The notes under the pieces are model-generated. The model was not told the origin of the DNA. It saw only the letters and a program-made list of their open reading frames with translations, and made no database searches. Of a stretch of 64,000 nucleotides of DNA, positions 23,127 to 34,100 are shown piece after piece (position 1 is the stretch's first letter; each line of letters starts with the position of its first letter). Location: contig NC_081542.1 in the NCBI RefSeq assembly GCF_901000735.1, positions 30,362,838-30,426,837 of the forward strand, written 5' to 3'. The position numbers and the translations under genes were made by a program. The stretch comes from Corylus avellana (Eukaryota > Streptophyta > Magnoliopsida > Fagales > Betulaceae).

Positions 23127-24841
23127 TTTTCCTTCCCAATTAAGGACTTATAATATTATCTATATATTATTTACTTTACAGTATTTACATTCAGTCATTT
23201 CTTTTATGTCATTTAAATTTCTGTTCATATTTCTGGCGGTAAGGACCATTTGATCTCATCCCCGAAATATGCATTATTTACATTCAGTTATTTCTGTTAT
23301 GTCATTTAAATTTCTGTTCATATTTCTGGCGGTAAGGACCATTTGATCTCATCCCCGAAATATGCATTATTTACATTAAGTTATTTATTTTATGTCATTT
23401 AAATTCCTGTTCATATTTCTGGCGGTAAGGACCATTTGATCTCATTCCCGAAATATGCATTATTTACATTCAGTTATTTCTTTTATGTCATTTAAATTTT
23501 AATTCATATTTTTGGCGGTCATCCCCAGAATATGAATTCAGTATTTACATTCAGTCATTTCTTTTATTGTCATTTAAATTTTGATTCATACTTTGGTAGG
23601 TACGGACCATTGGTCTAATCTCCAAAATATGAGTCATGTTTTATATATATTATTTATAATACTTGTTTGTATTTAGTGATACTGGCCATTAGCCTCGTTA
23701 CCAAAAATGAATTCAGGCATAAAGCTTGTTATAAGTAATTATCTTAGATTAATATAATAAAATGAGTAAATAAAGATGAAGTGACGGATAATAAATAAAT
23801 ATAAAAAGATGAGGGTCTTTAAACAATTTTATTATTGGAGGATGAACTAAGTATTGTTTGTATGTATGTATTATGTGCAGAAGTGGAGCAAAATACTACA
23901 CTAAGGAGTGTAAGTATGGATATACTTACTGAGTACTAGCTTTGTTTTATTGTTATAGGAATTCTTATTTTGTCTTATTGATATAATTTTGCAATACAAC
24001 TGCTGCATAATGTGTCTAATAAAATGGGCTGATAAGATAGCCACCTTAAGAACAAGCTGGGTGGATTGCCGCGAGGAACTGTCGGTATCTCAGTGGATGG
24101 GGGTATATAACCGTCCAACAGGCCTAATATATAACTAAGCTGGGGCGGTGTAGTTGCCAGCACCAAACAGGTAAACCTCTAAAGTGTGAGGGACATAACG
24201 GACGTAAGCGGGCTGAGAGCTCATGAGAAGAGGTCTGAAGAAAGATTATCATAAAACACAAACTAATCTGTCATTACGCTGCATTCACAACTCATTCATT
24301 ATTATATATTTTAGTCTTTAATCTTATTTGTTCAAACTAGTCTTTTTAGTCTTTATATCTAGGAAAATAGATTACTCACTTGTTTGCCTATGTAAATATG
24401 ATAACGTCATCTTTACATAGATCTTGATGCAGGGATAGAAAGTGAGGACGATGGTCCTTTTACTGGTTTTGATGGTTGATAGACCATCTGCTGCAGGATT
24501 TATGCTTACTCTATGGAGCAAGTCTCATTTATGTTAATCGCTTTTATTATGTATGGTGATGTGTGTAAACTTAATAGATATTACTATGTTAATTTAGGTG
24601 CCGTCTGTGGCATATATTTGGTACACCTAGTGTGTACATATGTTGTAATGAAAACCATGTTTCTATTTTATTTAATAATATATCACCTCGAGGTATTTCA
24701 GTCAGCTCAACTGTGTTGTGTAAGTTATTCCTAGGTCATAGAAAAAGAAAAAAATATACATACTCCGCTGTAAGATTGTATTTTCTAAAGTTGCAGCGTC
24801 ACGACTTCGATATTTGCTAGTTCAAATATCGGGACGTTACA
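23127..24841 (+). mobile_element. Partial long LTR, chromovirus-like
   Basis: No coding frame. The right end, TATCGGGACGTTACA at 24841, is a typical terminus of chromovirus (Tekay-like) LTRs, and the block ACTTACTGAGTACTAGC near 23925 and cttgatgcaggg near 24424 are common in such LTRs. The left end has no TG terminus and follows the broken 3' LTR of element A; the right end abuts a copia element broken inside RNase H. Both neighbours being truncated suggests insertion followed by deletions. It contains a 93-bp tandem repeat. Family assignment is tentative. Confidence 0.5.
23174..23640. repeat. 93-bp tandem repeat, about five copies
   Basis: The phrase TTCTGGCGGTAAGGACC recurs at 23231, 23324 and 23417, exactly 93 bp apart. 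A fourth copy near 23510 lacks about 16 bp and a fifth near 23592 is diverged. The unit also contains ATTTACATTCAGT and CCCCGAAATATGCAT. Copies 2 and 3 are nearly identical, so the expansion is recent compared with the surrounding decay. Confidence 0.9.
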
Positions 24842-26375
24842 TTAATGCATTATCAAGAAAAATGCTATACCCTGTCACAGACCTTCTTGTATCAGAGCAA
24901 CCAACCCAGTCTAAGTCACAAAATGCCTTCATTTGTAAACTAGAAGTAACAAGAAAGAACAACCCTTGAGCAGGGGAGGCTTTAATACATCTGAGTACTC
25001 TATTGGCTGCTTCTAAGTGTGGAACTCTAGGCTTGTCCATAAACTGGCTGAGAACCTGAACAGCAAAGGAAATATCATGTCTTGTTATGGTGAGATAGAG
25101 TAGTCTACCAACAAGCCTACTGTATGAAGTAGGATCTTCTAAGATTGAACCAGAATCTTTAGAGAACTTCACATTAGGTTCCATTGGGAATTTTGCAAGT
25201 TTTGAGGCCAACATACCAGTATCTTCAAGAATCTCCAAAGCATATTTTCTTTGACAAACAGAGAGACCAAGCTCACTTCGAGCTATTTCCAAGCCAAGAA
25301 AATATTTCAACTGTCCAAGATCTTTAAGCTTAAACCTATCATTAAGCACTTTAGTAAACTTGGAAACCTCAACTGGATTATCACTGGCAAGTATTATATC
25401 ATCTACATATAGCAGAAAGGCAATAAAGGAACCATCTAAAGTTCTAGTGAACAATGTATAATCAGCTTTAGATTGGACAAACCCAATCAAAGCAGAAGAA
25501 AACTTTGCAAACCACTGCTGGGAAGCTTGCTTTAGACCATAAAGTGATTTGTTGAGCTTACATACCTTGGACTCCCCCTTTTTAGAAAAAACTAGGAGGC
25601 AATAACATGTAGACTTCTTCATCAAGATTGCCATGAAGAAGGGCATTATTCACATTCAACTGGTGAAGATGCCATTTCTTAGCAGCTGCAACTGCTAAAA
25701 GAGTTCTCACTGTTGTGAGTTTAGCCATAGGAGAAAAAGTTTCATAATAATCCAATCTCTCACATTGGTTATAACCCTTTGCTACCAATCTTGCTTTAAA
25801 CCTTTCCAAAGTCCTATCAGACTTTAACTTCACCTTATAAACCCACTTATATCCAATAGCTTGCTTTGAAGCAGGGAGATCAACTACTGTCCAAGTATTA
25901 GTAAGTTCAAGAGCCTTGATCTCATTATCGATAGCCTCACGCCATTCCTCAAATTTGACAACTTAAGTATATGACTTGGGTTCAACAATAGCAGACTTGC
26001 AGAATCAGAAGTAGATGTTATAACATCAGGAATTTGATCTGAGTTACGAGTACTAGACTCCAAAGAATTTGAAGATGAAGTTGGAATCATAGGATTTGGT
26101 AAACTGGCCACTGATTTAGGTAAACAATGATCAGGAATGACTAAATCAGTAAAAGGAAATTTTGAATCAGGATATTTGATTGCATAAGTAAAAATGGTTT
26201 CATGGAAAATAACATCTCTTGATACAAACACAAATTTAAGAGTTAAATCATAAAGCTTGTACCATTTAATGCCATATGGATATCCAAGAAATATGCAGGG
26301 TCTAGCTCTAGGATCAAACTTGTGTCTGTTTCTAAGAAGAATGTTTGCATAACAAAGGCAACCAAACACTCTCAA
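24842..26375 (-). pseudogene. Element F RT, RNase H and preceding linker
   Basis: 26375-25884 holds the integrase-RT linker ([30 protein letters not shown]). RT runs in two frames, 25833-25582 ([38 protein letters not shown]) and 25646-24842 (SLYGLKQASQQWF, LLYVDDIILAS, RFKLKDLGQLKYFLGLEI). The catalytic YVDD is intact at about 25400. The RNase H region shows YSRLVGRLLYLTITRHDISFAV and FCDLDWVGCSDTRRS, then ends abruptly. One frameshift near 25600 and truncation make it inactive. Confidence 0.9.
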
Positions 26376-26562
26376 ATGAGAAGAAGAAGGAATTGATTTG
26401 AATATGACTTCTTATGCAGAACAGAAGTAGGAATCCTATTGATTAAATGTACTACAATAAGAACACAATCTCCCCAAAATTTAAAGACAAGTGTGATTGA
26501 AATCTACAAGATCTTGCCACATTCAAAATGTGTTGGTGTTTTCATTAAACAATTGAGTTTTG

Positions 26563-28045
26563 TTATGGTGTTTCTACACAACTAAGTTGATGGAGAGCAC
26601 CTTTTGATGCATAAAAATCTCTCATGTTGAACTCAACACCATTATCTGATCTTAAAGATTTGATTTTAGAATTGAATTGAGTTTCAACCATATTAAAGAA
26701 AGTTTGAATATGGTTTCTGGTTTGAGACTTATATTGCAATATATGGATCCAAGTGAATCTTGTATAATCATCAACAATAGTTAAAAAAATATGAAGATCC
26801 ACTAATACATTTAACAGAAAAAAGGCCCCAAATGTCACAATGAATTAAATCAAAAGGTTGTTTAAAAATAGAAGTACTATGAGGAAAAGATAATCTGTGT
26901 TGCTTAGCCAAAGGGCAAATGCTACAATTTTTATTTGATTCATGAAGAATCTGAGGAATTATAGGGGAAAACATCTTTAAAGGTAAATCAGAAGGATGAC
27001 CTAATCTGAAATGCCACAGATTAGCATCGATAGATTCAACAAAGAAACTTGTAGATGCCAAATTAGTGACTGCATTGTTAAACTTGAAAAAACTAGAATT
27101 GAAATTTACAGAATTCAAAGGTAAAGTAGAAACTAGATTTTGGGGCAAATGATATAGACCTCCAGCCTCTTCACCCACACCAATTGTTCTCCAACTTGTA
27201 AGGTGCTGAATGAAACAGAATTTTAATAAGAAAATGAAACAACACTGTAAGCTTTTAATCAACTTACTAACAGATATCAAATTGAATGAAAAAGAAGGAA
27301 TACAGAGCAAGTCAGTTAATATAAAAGATTCTGAAATCTTAATTGTGCCAACATGAGTAACTGATGCATGTTGTCCATTAGGTAACCTTACTGTTTTTGA
27401 AGTAACATAAGTGAAGGCAGTAAAAAATGAAATAGAACAGATCATGTGATCTATAGCTCTAGTATCAATGATCCAAGGAGCTTTGACAGAATTTGTTAAT
27501 GAATTCTGTTGAGTTAGAGAAGTAGAAGATGCAAAAACCGAATGTTTTGTATCTAAGAAAGAGAGTTGAGAGGTAATTGAGAAATTACCTGCACCTGTTA
27601 GACTAGTAGAAGTTTCACCTTGAATAGGATCTGCTGAAATATGATTGGAGAGTGGAACTTGATTGACAGAGGATTCAAGTTCTAGAGTTGGAGGCTTGAA
27701 CATGTCCATAAGCTGCTGACATTGTTCATAGGTAATAGGCAACTGGGGAACAGTGTAGTTAGAGACTTGACTAGCAAAATGTGGAGCATTCCTTCCATTG
27801 GTGAATTTGTAACCAAAGGGGAAACCATGAATCTTATAACACTTTTCCATAGTGTGTCCAGGAATACCACAATGAGAGCATATACGCCTTTCCTTACGAT
27901 TCTGATAAGATCTATTAGTAGCAAAACGATTTGGAGGAACATCCTTTGTAAGTAGAGCAGTAGTGTTCTGATTGAAACAAAAGCTTGAAGAAAAAATCAA
28001 TCGTTGTCTCTCCTCTTGAACAACAAGGGAGAAAACCTTGTTCAT
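26563..28045 (-). pseudogene. Element F knuckle, protease and integrase
   Basis: From 28045 downward: CCHC knuckle CSHCGIPGHTMEKC, then the protease site IIDTRAIDHM, where the usual DSGA is replaced by DTRA, so the active-site Gly is lost. Next comes the pre-integrase region with LWHFRLGHPS and CSICPLAKQHRL (HHCC zinc site). The integrase core has CDIWG, then in another frame IVDDYTRFTWIHIL and LRSDNGVEF. A frameshift lies near 26800 and the part after 26563 is broken. Integrase would insert copies; protease would cut the polyprotein. Confidence 0.88.
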
Positions 28046-28637
28046 TGAGGGAGTGGATCAATCAGTAAAATCTGTCCTAAAACATGGGAATAACTCTCAT
28101 TCAACCCCATCAGGAATTGATAAACATGTTGTTGATGATGATAAGACACAATAGTCTTCAAAGCTCCACAGGTGCATGTAGGAATTGGTTGATAATTGCC
28201 CAACTCATCCCATAAACCTTTCATTGCACTAAAATAAGAACTCACAAAGCTATTTTCCTGTGACAGAGAGGAAATAGCCTTTCTGGAGCTGGAAAATACG
28301 TGGCCCATTGTGCTGAGAAAAATGATCTTGAAGATCGTTCCACATATCAGAAGCATCATCAATATAGATGATACTTGTGGCAATCTCCTTGGAAACAGAG
28401 TTCAATAACCACGGCAAACCATCTTATTACACCTAGTCCATGCTAAACCAGTGGAATCAGGAAGATTGGAGAGCTTAGACAGAGTGCCATTAACAAAATC
28501 CAGCTTGCTTTTGCTGAGAGTGCCATCACCATCGCCCTTTTCCATGAATTATAGTTTTCTCCATTGAGCTGTTGAGAAACAATCATGGCACCTGGATTGT
28601 CGCCATGATAAAGAAAGAAAGGACTGGAAGAATCCAT
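28042..28637 (-). pseudogene. gag: Element F gag N-terminal part
   Basis: Starts at Met 28637 with FFLYHGDNPGAMIV and LNGENYNSWKRAMVMALSAKASW, the N-terminal domain of RE1-like copia gag, then stops or shifts before 28443. It continues at 28383-28042 with SRKAISSLSQEN and MKGLWDELGNYQPIPTCTCGA and the QFLMGLNESY block. It is broken by at least two frame changes. Confidence 0.85.
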
Positions 28638-28772
28638 TTCTGTGGAAGGAGACGTAGTATTGGAAGGAGTAGCAGTATTGATTTCAGGAATCGCAATTGA
28701 AGGAATGCACGAAGAAGTTATGAAAAATAGGAAGAAAAAAAATGAAGAAGATGTGGAGAATTCAGAGAAAAT

Positions 28773-28784
28773 GCTCTGATACCA
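28773..28784 (-). other. Primer binding site of element F
   Basis: Minus-strand TGGTATCAGAGC, a perfect match to the complement of initiator tRNA-Met 3' end, immediately next to the LTR edge at 28785. Confidence 0.92.
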
Positions 28785-29015
28785 TGTTGGAAATGGAAGA
28801 GAATGCTCAAACTTGGAGAAAAATCAACTTAACTTCTCATTAGAATAGCATGTACATTATATATACTAAGTCTGTTTGAGCTTAGTCTAAAACAGAATTA
28901 GTTTAACACGTTCACTTTAAGTTCTAAATAATAGCAACCAACTTACAACTGAAAGCTAACTAATAAACTTGCAACTTAATAACCAAACTCCTCCTACAAT
29001 CATGGAGTCTGTTAC
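28785..29015 (-). repeat. 5' LTR of element F (231 bp)
   Basis: Plus-strand ends are TGTTGGAAATGG and GTCTGTTACA, so minus reads TGTAACAGAC...CCAACA. It directly abuts the primer site. Short LTRs of this size are usual for RE1-like copia. The partner LTR is lost, so age and duplication cannot be read. Confidence 0.8.
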
Positions 29016-29697
29016 ATGCTGATGTGGAAGCAAGGTAAGTCGCTTGGCTGCTCTGCTTGTATTCTCAATAGGTTGACTCAATCATAGGCATGGAGTTACT
29101 AATTGAAATTCAAAATTCAGATTACGCTAATCAAACCTGTTTACACAGGGTCGGTCTCTGTCTTAACTCAATAACCTAAAGTGGCAATCTCATGAATATC
29201 CTCTCCTTAGAAAGAGGTTTTCTACAAGATGTAATAATTGCGTAAGTCTAAAGACTTAGTAAGTAAACTTCACAGTTGGGTATAAAATGAGCCAGTTATT
29301 AATAAGTAGAAATAAATATGTCATTTCGATAAGAATTTAAAAGAGATATTGTCTCTATTAATACACTATAAGAGTATCGTTTTATTTGAAATGAAGAGAT
29401 GTAATTTTGGCGGCAATCGCCTAAGAGTTTTAATACATAAAAATAATGCTTTAATAGGTTATAAATATCATGTATGGTCCAAGATATTACACATTATCAA
29501 CATGGTTGGCGCTATTCTGAAGGACTTATAATACAATGACGGTGCATCGACCATTGTACGCTACCGTTCATATTCTAATAACCCGATCGAGTCCCACCTC
29601 GGGTGGCCCACACTACTAATAATGTGTGTCCTGTAGTGTGGCCCACCCATCAACCATGGTTACGCTAGTCACTAAACAACCATTAGATCCAAGGCTC

Positions 29698-30369
29698 TAG
29701 GGGTGTCAACCCAGTCCGGTTTCCTAGTTTTTGGCCAAAATTCGGGATCGGAACCGGGGTACCCGGTTATTGGTTTTGGACAACCAAAACTGGGAACTGG
29801 GAACTGGGACCCCGATTAATTGGGGTCCCAATTACCGACCGGTTTCGGTTTGTACCCAATCCGGTAATCGATTTTCCTGATTTTCTTCTTCTCCCTTATC
29901 TCTTCAAACTCTTCAATCTGCTTCTGCTTAGCTCCTCAATCTCTTATCCTATCAGTGCTATTTTGCATGTCGTTGGAGTTGCTGGAAGATTGCTGCAGAA
30001 ATCCCGAAGAATTGGAAGTATGTCTCCATTCACGAAAATGTTGGGAGTATTATTGTGAGAATGAAGAGATATTGTGGATCGAGAAAATCGTTTGAGGTTT
30101 GGTTTATAAGGTTGAGGTGATAATCTGTACTTTTGAGGCATGGATATATATATATCTTAAAAAAATATTATTATATATATATGCACCTAGTTCCGGTATT
30201 CCCGGTAAAAAACGGGTACCAAAAACCGAGTACCGGAACCGGGGTACCCGGTTTTTCGTTTTTCCCAATCGGAACCGAAACTAGATCGCCGGTCTCCCGA
30301 TTTCTTGGTTTCCGGTTTCCCGATTTCTCGGTTCCGGTTCCAGTTCTCCAGTAATTTTTGACAGCCCTA
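29698..30369. mobile_element. Non-autonomous hAT element, 672 bp
   Basis: Ends TAGGGGTGTCAACCC (left) and, inverted, TAGGGCTGTCAAAAA (right), the TIR form TAGGGNTGTCAA known for plant hAT elements. The flanks are CAAGGCTC (29690-29697) and CGAGGCTC (30370-30377), an 8-bp duplication with one mismatch, the hAT size. Both arms carry GGTACCCGGTT and AACCGGGG inverted repeats, giving GC-rich ends around an AT-rich centre. No transposase frame is present, so it must have moved by a helper's enzyme. Confidence 0.85.
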
Positions 30370-31234
30370 CGAGGCTCATATAACACATCTGCACACATTT
30401 GACCATAGAATCAAGTATATATAGTAAGTCCATGACTATTATACCGCACGTACTGGTATACCAAGTCATACGATGCATGTTATTAATCCAATTATTAAGA
30501 CAGTTACCAGGTTACATAAAAGAGTAAACAAGCTCATATCATACGAGTGCTCGGTTAGCTGACATATCGTACGTTTTTAAGAAATGTAGTTGTAAGTGTT
30601 TACACTTTACATACCTCGGACGCTCGCTTGAGTCGTCCGACATTCCGAATCCCTGCTATAACAAAATATAGCTATCGTTATACGCAGTGCTAGAGGGTTT
30701 GCTAAAGACACAGAAGGTCCTAATTGAATACGCTTTGCTAAAAGGTCACAACACCCTACTTTTATGCATTCTGGGCTCTCTTCGAATGTTCTATCCGAAG
30801 GGCGAACATTCGGTCATGGAGGTGAACGTTCGGCCAAAATAGGTAAAGAACGTTCGGGTAGAGTAAAAAATGCCAAGTTTGGGCTTCTATCCTCAGGTCA
30901 CCATGTTAAAAAAACTACACCCTAGGCTTTAAACAAGTTCATAGACATAGTGAAGCATGACATACAAGAAAACCAAAGAAATAATAAGCGTTTCTAAAAC
31001 GTTTGAAAACCACTCTTTTCCTCCAAGGTGAAAAATGGCACACAAGTCGTGTCATCTTTACAAACTTGAAGAAAGTAAGGATAATAGCAAGATAATATAT
31101 AAGCTTAGTGAAAGTTCAAGAGTTACCTCGAAGATAGCAAAAATCACCCAAAACCTTCTTCCTCTCAAGGAGCTCTCCTCTCACTTTAGGGTTAGGGTTT
31201 CTGGTGTAATGGGAGGCTAAGGGACGAAGGGGGG

Positions 31235-31242
31235 TATTTATA
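31235..31242 (-). promoter_or_regulatory. TATA box of long LTR
   Basis: TATAAATA on minus in CCTATAAATACCCCCC, with a GAACATTCGG motif cluster 70-260 bp upstream. This is the likely U3 promoter of the LTR at 29138-31655. Confidence 0.55.
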
Positions 31243-31861
31243 GGGGTGAGGAGGCATGCTCTCTTATGCAAGGGTGGAGAATGGGTTAAAAATACTTTTG
31301 AGACTGCCACCGAACATTCGGTACTATGGACAAACGTTCGGTGTACTATGACATAGTTGTTCTAGTGTTGCGGGTGGAACATTCGGTCAATACCTAGTGG
31401 GTCAAACTTTGGTCAACGAATGTTCATTGTGGTTCCCTACCGAACATTCACACTAAGGACATGGTTGACTGTTAGGTGTGGTCCCCTACCGAATGTTAAG
31501 CCAAAGAGTTTGAATTGGGTTTTTAGGGCTAATTTCAAGTGATGGCTTAGTTTAAGGTTAAGGCACAGCCTTGGGGTTTACAAAAATGGTTTTCTAGGCT
31601 TAAGTATAATGGTTGATTTTGGGATAAATAATTCTTGAAAATTTGGGGCATCACAAAACTTAACCCATATGGGACAAAATGATCGAAACACACCACAACA
31701 TTTTCATAACCAGCATCCACGGTGGCCTATCTATCGATTATGATATGATGGTAACCCTTTCTCTTTTGGCGGCTCCATTTGACTTCTTTTCTGTTTATTT
31801 TGACGTCGATTGTTAACAAAGTGACTTATTTGATATGTGGTGATAGTTTGTAGGGCCAAAT

Positions 31862-32484
31862 TGTGGTGTCCCACATCGCCTGTGTATGGAGATGGAGATG
31901 TGTTTATATGTATGCTTACACCCTTCATGACAACAACGCGTTTTAAAGCCGTGATGGTCATGATCCCATAAAAACTTTGCAGTTATGTGAGCTTATGTGA
32001 GAGTAGTATTAGGATGGGTGACCTCCTAGGAAGTCTGGTTAGGGCCTTAGGAGAGCCCAAGGCAGATAATATTGTGTGTTAATGGGGTGGGGTGTTACAA
32101 AATGGTATTTGAGCCATTGCCCAGCCTAAGATTGGGGGGGGGGGGGGTGGGCGTGCAAAAGCCCATGAAGGTTGCTAGCAGGCACTCGCTGGGACGCCAA
32201 GAATGAGCTAATCCCATGAGGGTCCCCAGCGAGGACGCTGGATCCTAAGAGAGGGAGGGTGATTGTGGTGTCCCACATCGCCTGGGTATAGAGATAAAGA
32301 TGTGCTTATATGTATACTTACATCATTCATGACAACAACGCCGTGATGGTCTTGATCCCATCATAATTTTGCAGTTAAGCGAGCTTATGCGAGAATAGTA
32401 CAAGAATGGGTGACTTTCTAGGAAGTCTGGTTAGGAGAAGCCAAAAGCAGACAATATTGTGTGTCAATGGGGTGGGATGTTATA
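31862..32484 (+). mobile_element. Cassandra TRIM (5S rRNA-bearing LTRs)
   Basis: Two direct repeats, 31862-32099 and 32264-32484, both start TGTGGTGTCCCACATCGCC and end GTTACA/GTTATA. Between them lie a primer-like ATGGTATTTGAGCC at 32101-32114 and a purine tract AGAGAGGGAGGG. Each LTR contains a 5S rRNA-derived block: GATCCCAT, AGTTAAGCGAGCTTATGCG, and GGTGACNTNCTAGGAAGTC. This is the hallmark of Cassandra, a small non-autonomous LTR element whose LTRs carry 5S RNA polymerase III promoter boxes. The flanks are CAAAT (31857-31861) and CCAAT (32485-32489), a 4-of-5 duplication. It encodes no protein. Confidence 0.92.
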
Positions 32485-32733
32485 CCAATACCACTTTTTA
32501 AAAGTTTGATGGAATAAATACAAAAGTTATAGTTTGGGGAGCTAAAAAGCATTTTTCTTAAAATATGATTCATTTCTAATAAACAAAATGTGTTAGGTAT
32601 AGTTCGAGATACCCTAACATCTCACAAGACAACTACAAGAGATGAGTAGTAATAATCTTTTCATATCGTTCATTGATAGCTCAATGGCTTTATATAGTGA
32701 GTACATGAAGGAAATAGACATGAATATAAGAGA

Positions 32734-33405
32734 TGTTGGAATATATTAAGAATATGAATTATATGATTGGATTTATATTTTTCTAGTATAGGCTGATTTC
32801 TGTTTCCTTGTGTTGGATTGGGCCTTTGACCATCTCATCTAAAAACCAATTGGTGTCCAGTGAGGAAAGCCAAAGCCTTTTCTGGCATTCGATATTGCAC
32901 CCCACAAGGCATGTTCTAAGAGCCGTCCAAGTGAGCAGAGTGGCATTATTGCACCTCAATAATCCTTCCCTCAACATGACACTCCCGCGACTCGAACCCA
33001 TGACCCTAGCCCTGATACCATTTGTTGGATCGGTCCTTTGTCCATCTCATCTAAAAATCAATTGGTGTCCAATGAGGGAAGCCAAAGCCTTTTATGGCAT
33101 TCGATATCGCACCCCACAAGCCATACTCAAAGATCCGTCCAAGTGAGCAGACTAGCATTATTGAACCTCAACACCTTTGATAATTCGATTTAGGTTTACA
33201 TGTATAGGTCGACTTCTACAACTATAAATAGGGACCTATATATTGTAAGCAATCAAGTTAATGCACAATGTAATCCTAGGAGCTATTTAGAGTGATAGAC
33301 GTAGGTGTCTAACACCGAATCACCCATAAATTTTTTGCCTCCCTTTTCTCTCTCTTGCTTCTGCTATTATTTCTATATTTCGAGATTTCTCCACAAACTT
33401 TAACA
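32734..33405 (+). mobile_element. Copia-type LTR split by a TRIM
   Basis: Starts TGTTGGAATATATTAAG and ends CAAACTTTAACA, followed by TAGTATCAAAGTTTC, a degraded tRNA-iMet primer site (33406-33420). Without the 363-bp TRIM and its duplication the LTR is about 304 bp. ACTATAAATAGGGACC near 33221-33236 is the expected plus-strand TATA box. No gag is recognisable downstream to 34100, so the rest of the element is lost or too decayed. Confidence 0.7.
32811..33173 (-). mobile_element. 363-bp TRIM with 151-bp LTRs
   Basis: Two 151-bp direct repeats (32811-32961 and 33023-33173) start TGTTGGAT and end CTCAATA/CTCAACA. They flank only 61 bp. On minus, next to the right LTR, TGGTATCAGGGC (33009-33020) is one base from the tRNA-iMet primer site; next to the left LTR, GAGGGAAGGAT is a purine tract. 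The flanks are CCTTG (32806-32810) and CCTTT (33174-33178), 4 of 5 alike. About 18 differences between the LTRs, counted by eye, indicate an old insertion. It has no coding capacity. Confidence 0.85.
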
Positions 33406-33420
33406 TAGTATCAAAGTTTC

Positions 33421-34100
33421 ATTATATTTCAAACATAGCTAATGAAATAGCACAACTGATTTACTAAAGTCCTAATGAGATAATACATCGCTTATTTAAG
33501 AGTGTTTCTACTTGAAGACTCCTTTGCTGCATGTTCTTATTTTATTTTATTTTCATATTTACCATCTTGAGTTGAATCTAAGATGTGTCTGTTCATTTCT
33601 GAACACGCAATGATCATCACTTAAGCATTTCTAGAAAAATTTGAATGGTCTTGTATTCAAACCATTGTGAGTATACTTTGGGAAAGATTGAATCAATATA
33701 TTCAAATAATTAATTATATTTTGTCAATTGTGGGGCAAATTGGAATGGGGGTCCATTTGGAAAAGCATCGATCTATACATACAAACCATTGTGACTTGAA
33801 TCAATATATTCAAAACATCAAGATACATAATTTGTCTCGCGTGCATGATTGGCGTAAATTAGGCTCATCCATTCTAACTTATACACGGCCAGTGAACAAA
33901 ATTTGACTGTAAAGAATAAATTATTTTTTTGGCATACTTCAAAGACTTCTAAGTTCACTAACTTAAACATGTACATATAAAAGATCATATACAATTTACA
34001 AAGTCAATCGCGCCGTAATGAATTTATGTAACAAAATCAACATTATAAAGTCAAATATGGAGAGATTATGAGAAAATATGGAACAATTTTGCATGGGCCA
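33421..34100. other. Unassigned AT-rich stretch
   Basis: Nothing recognisable as gene or element. A TTGAATCAATATATTCAAA phrase occurs twice (about 33688 and 33797), together with AAACCATTGTGA (33658 and 33784), forming a loose ~110-126 bp duplication. Confidence 0.4.

Larger units (their letters stand above)
24842..29015 (-). mobile_element. Copia element F, 3' end missing
   Basis: Minus order: short 5' LTR (29015-28785), tRNA-iMet primer site, gag, zinc knuckle, protease, integrase, RT, RNase H up to 24842. Integrase precedes RT, the copia order. RNase H stops within TGYSIFLDNAL, where the LTR terminus at 24841 begins, so the end of RNase H and the 3' LTR are gone. Several frameshifts and stops separate otherwise well-preserved blocks. 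Gag with FFLYHGDNPGAMIVSQ and a CYKIHGFP block after the knuckle is the RE1-like copia type common in dicots. Confidence 0.88.
29138..31655 (-). mobile_element. Candidate long solo LTR, chromovirus-like
   Basis: Minus start TGTGATGCCCCAAAT at 31655 is a typical chromovirus LTR start. A TATAAATA box lies at 31235-31242 on minus, with clusters of GAACATTCGG motifs upstream (31310-31500) and more at 30785-30860. The left end TGTTTACACAGG at 29138 is preceded by AAACC (29133-29137), and the right end is followed by AAACT (31656-31660), a 4-of-5 match. No coding frame is present. It contains the hAT insert at 29698-30369. The left edge is uncertain. Confidence 0.5.

Noticed and set aside
31960..32430. 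5S rRNA genes
   Set aside because: The 5S-like blocks sit at matching positions in two LTRs with a primer site and purine tract between them; they are Cassandra LTR parts, not rDNA units.
32975..33020. tRNA gene from the GGGTTCGAGTC box B
   Set aside because: No acceptor stem, anticodon arm or box A at the right spacing; it is the short internal part of a TRIM.
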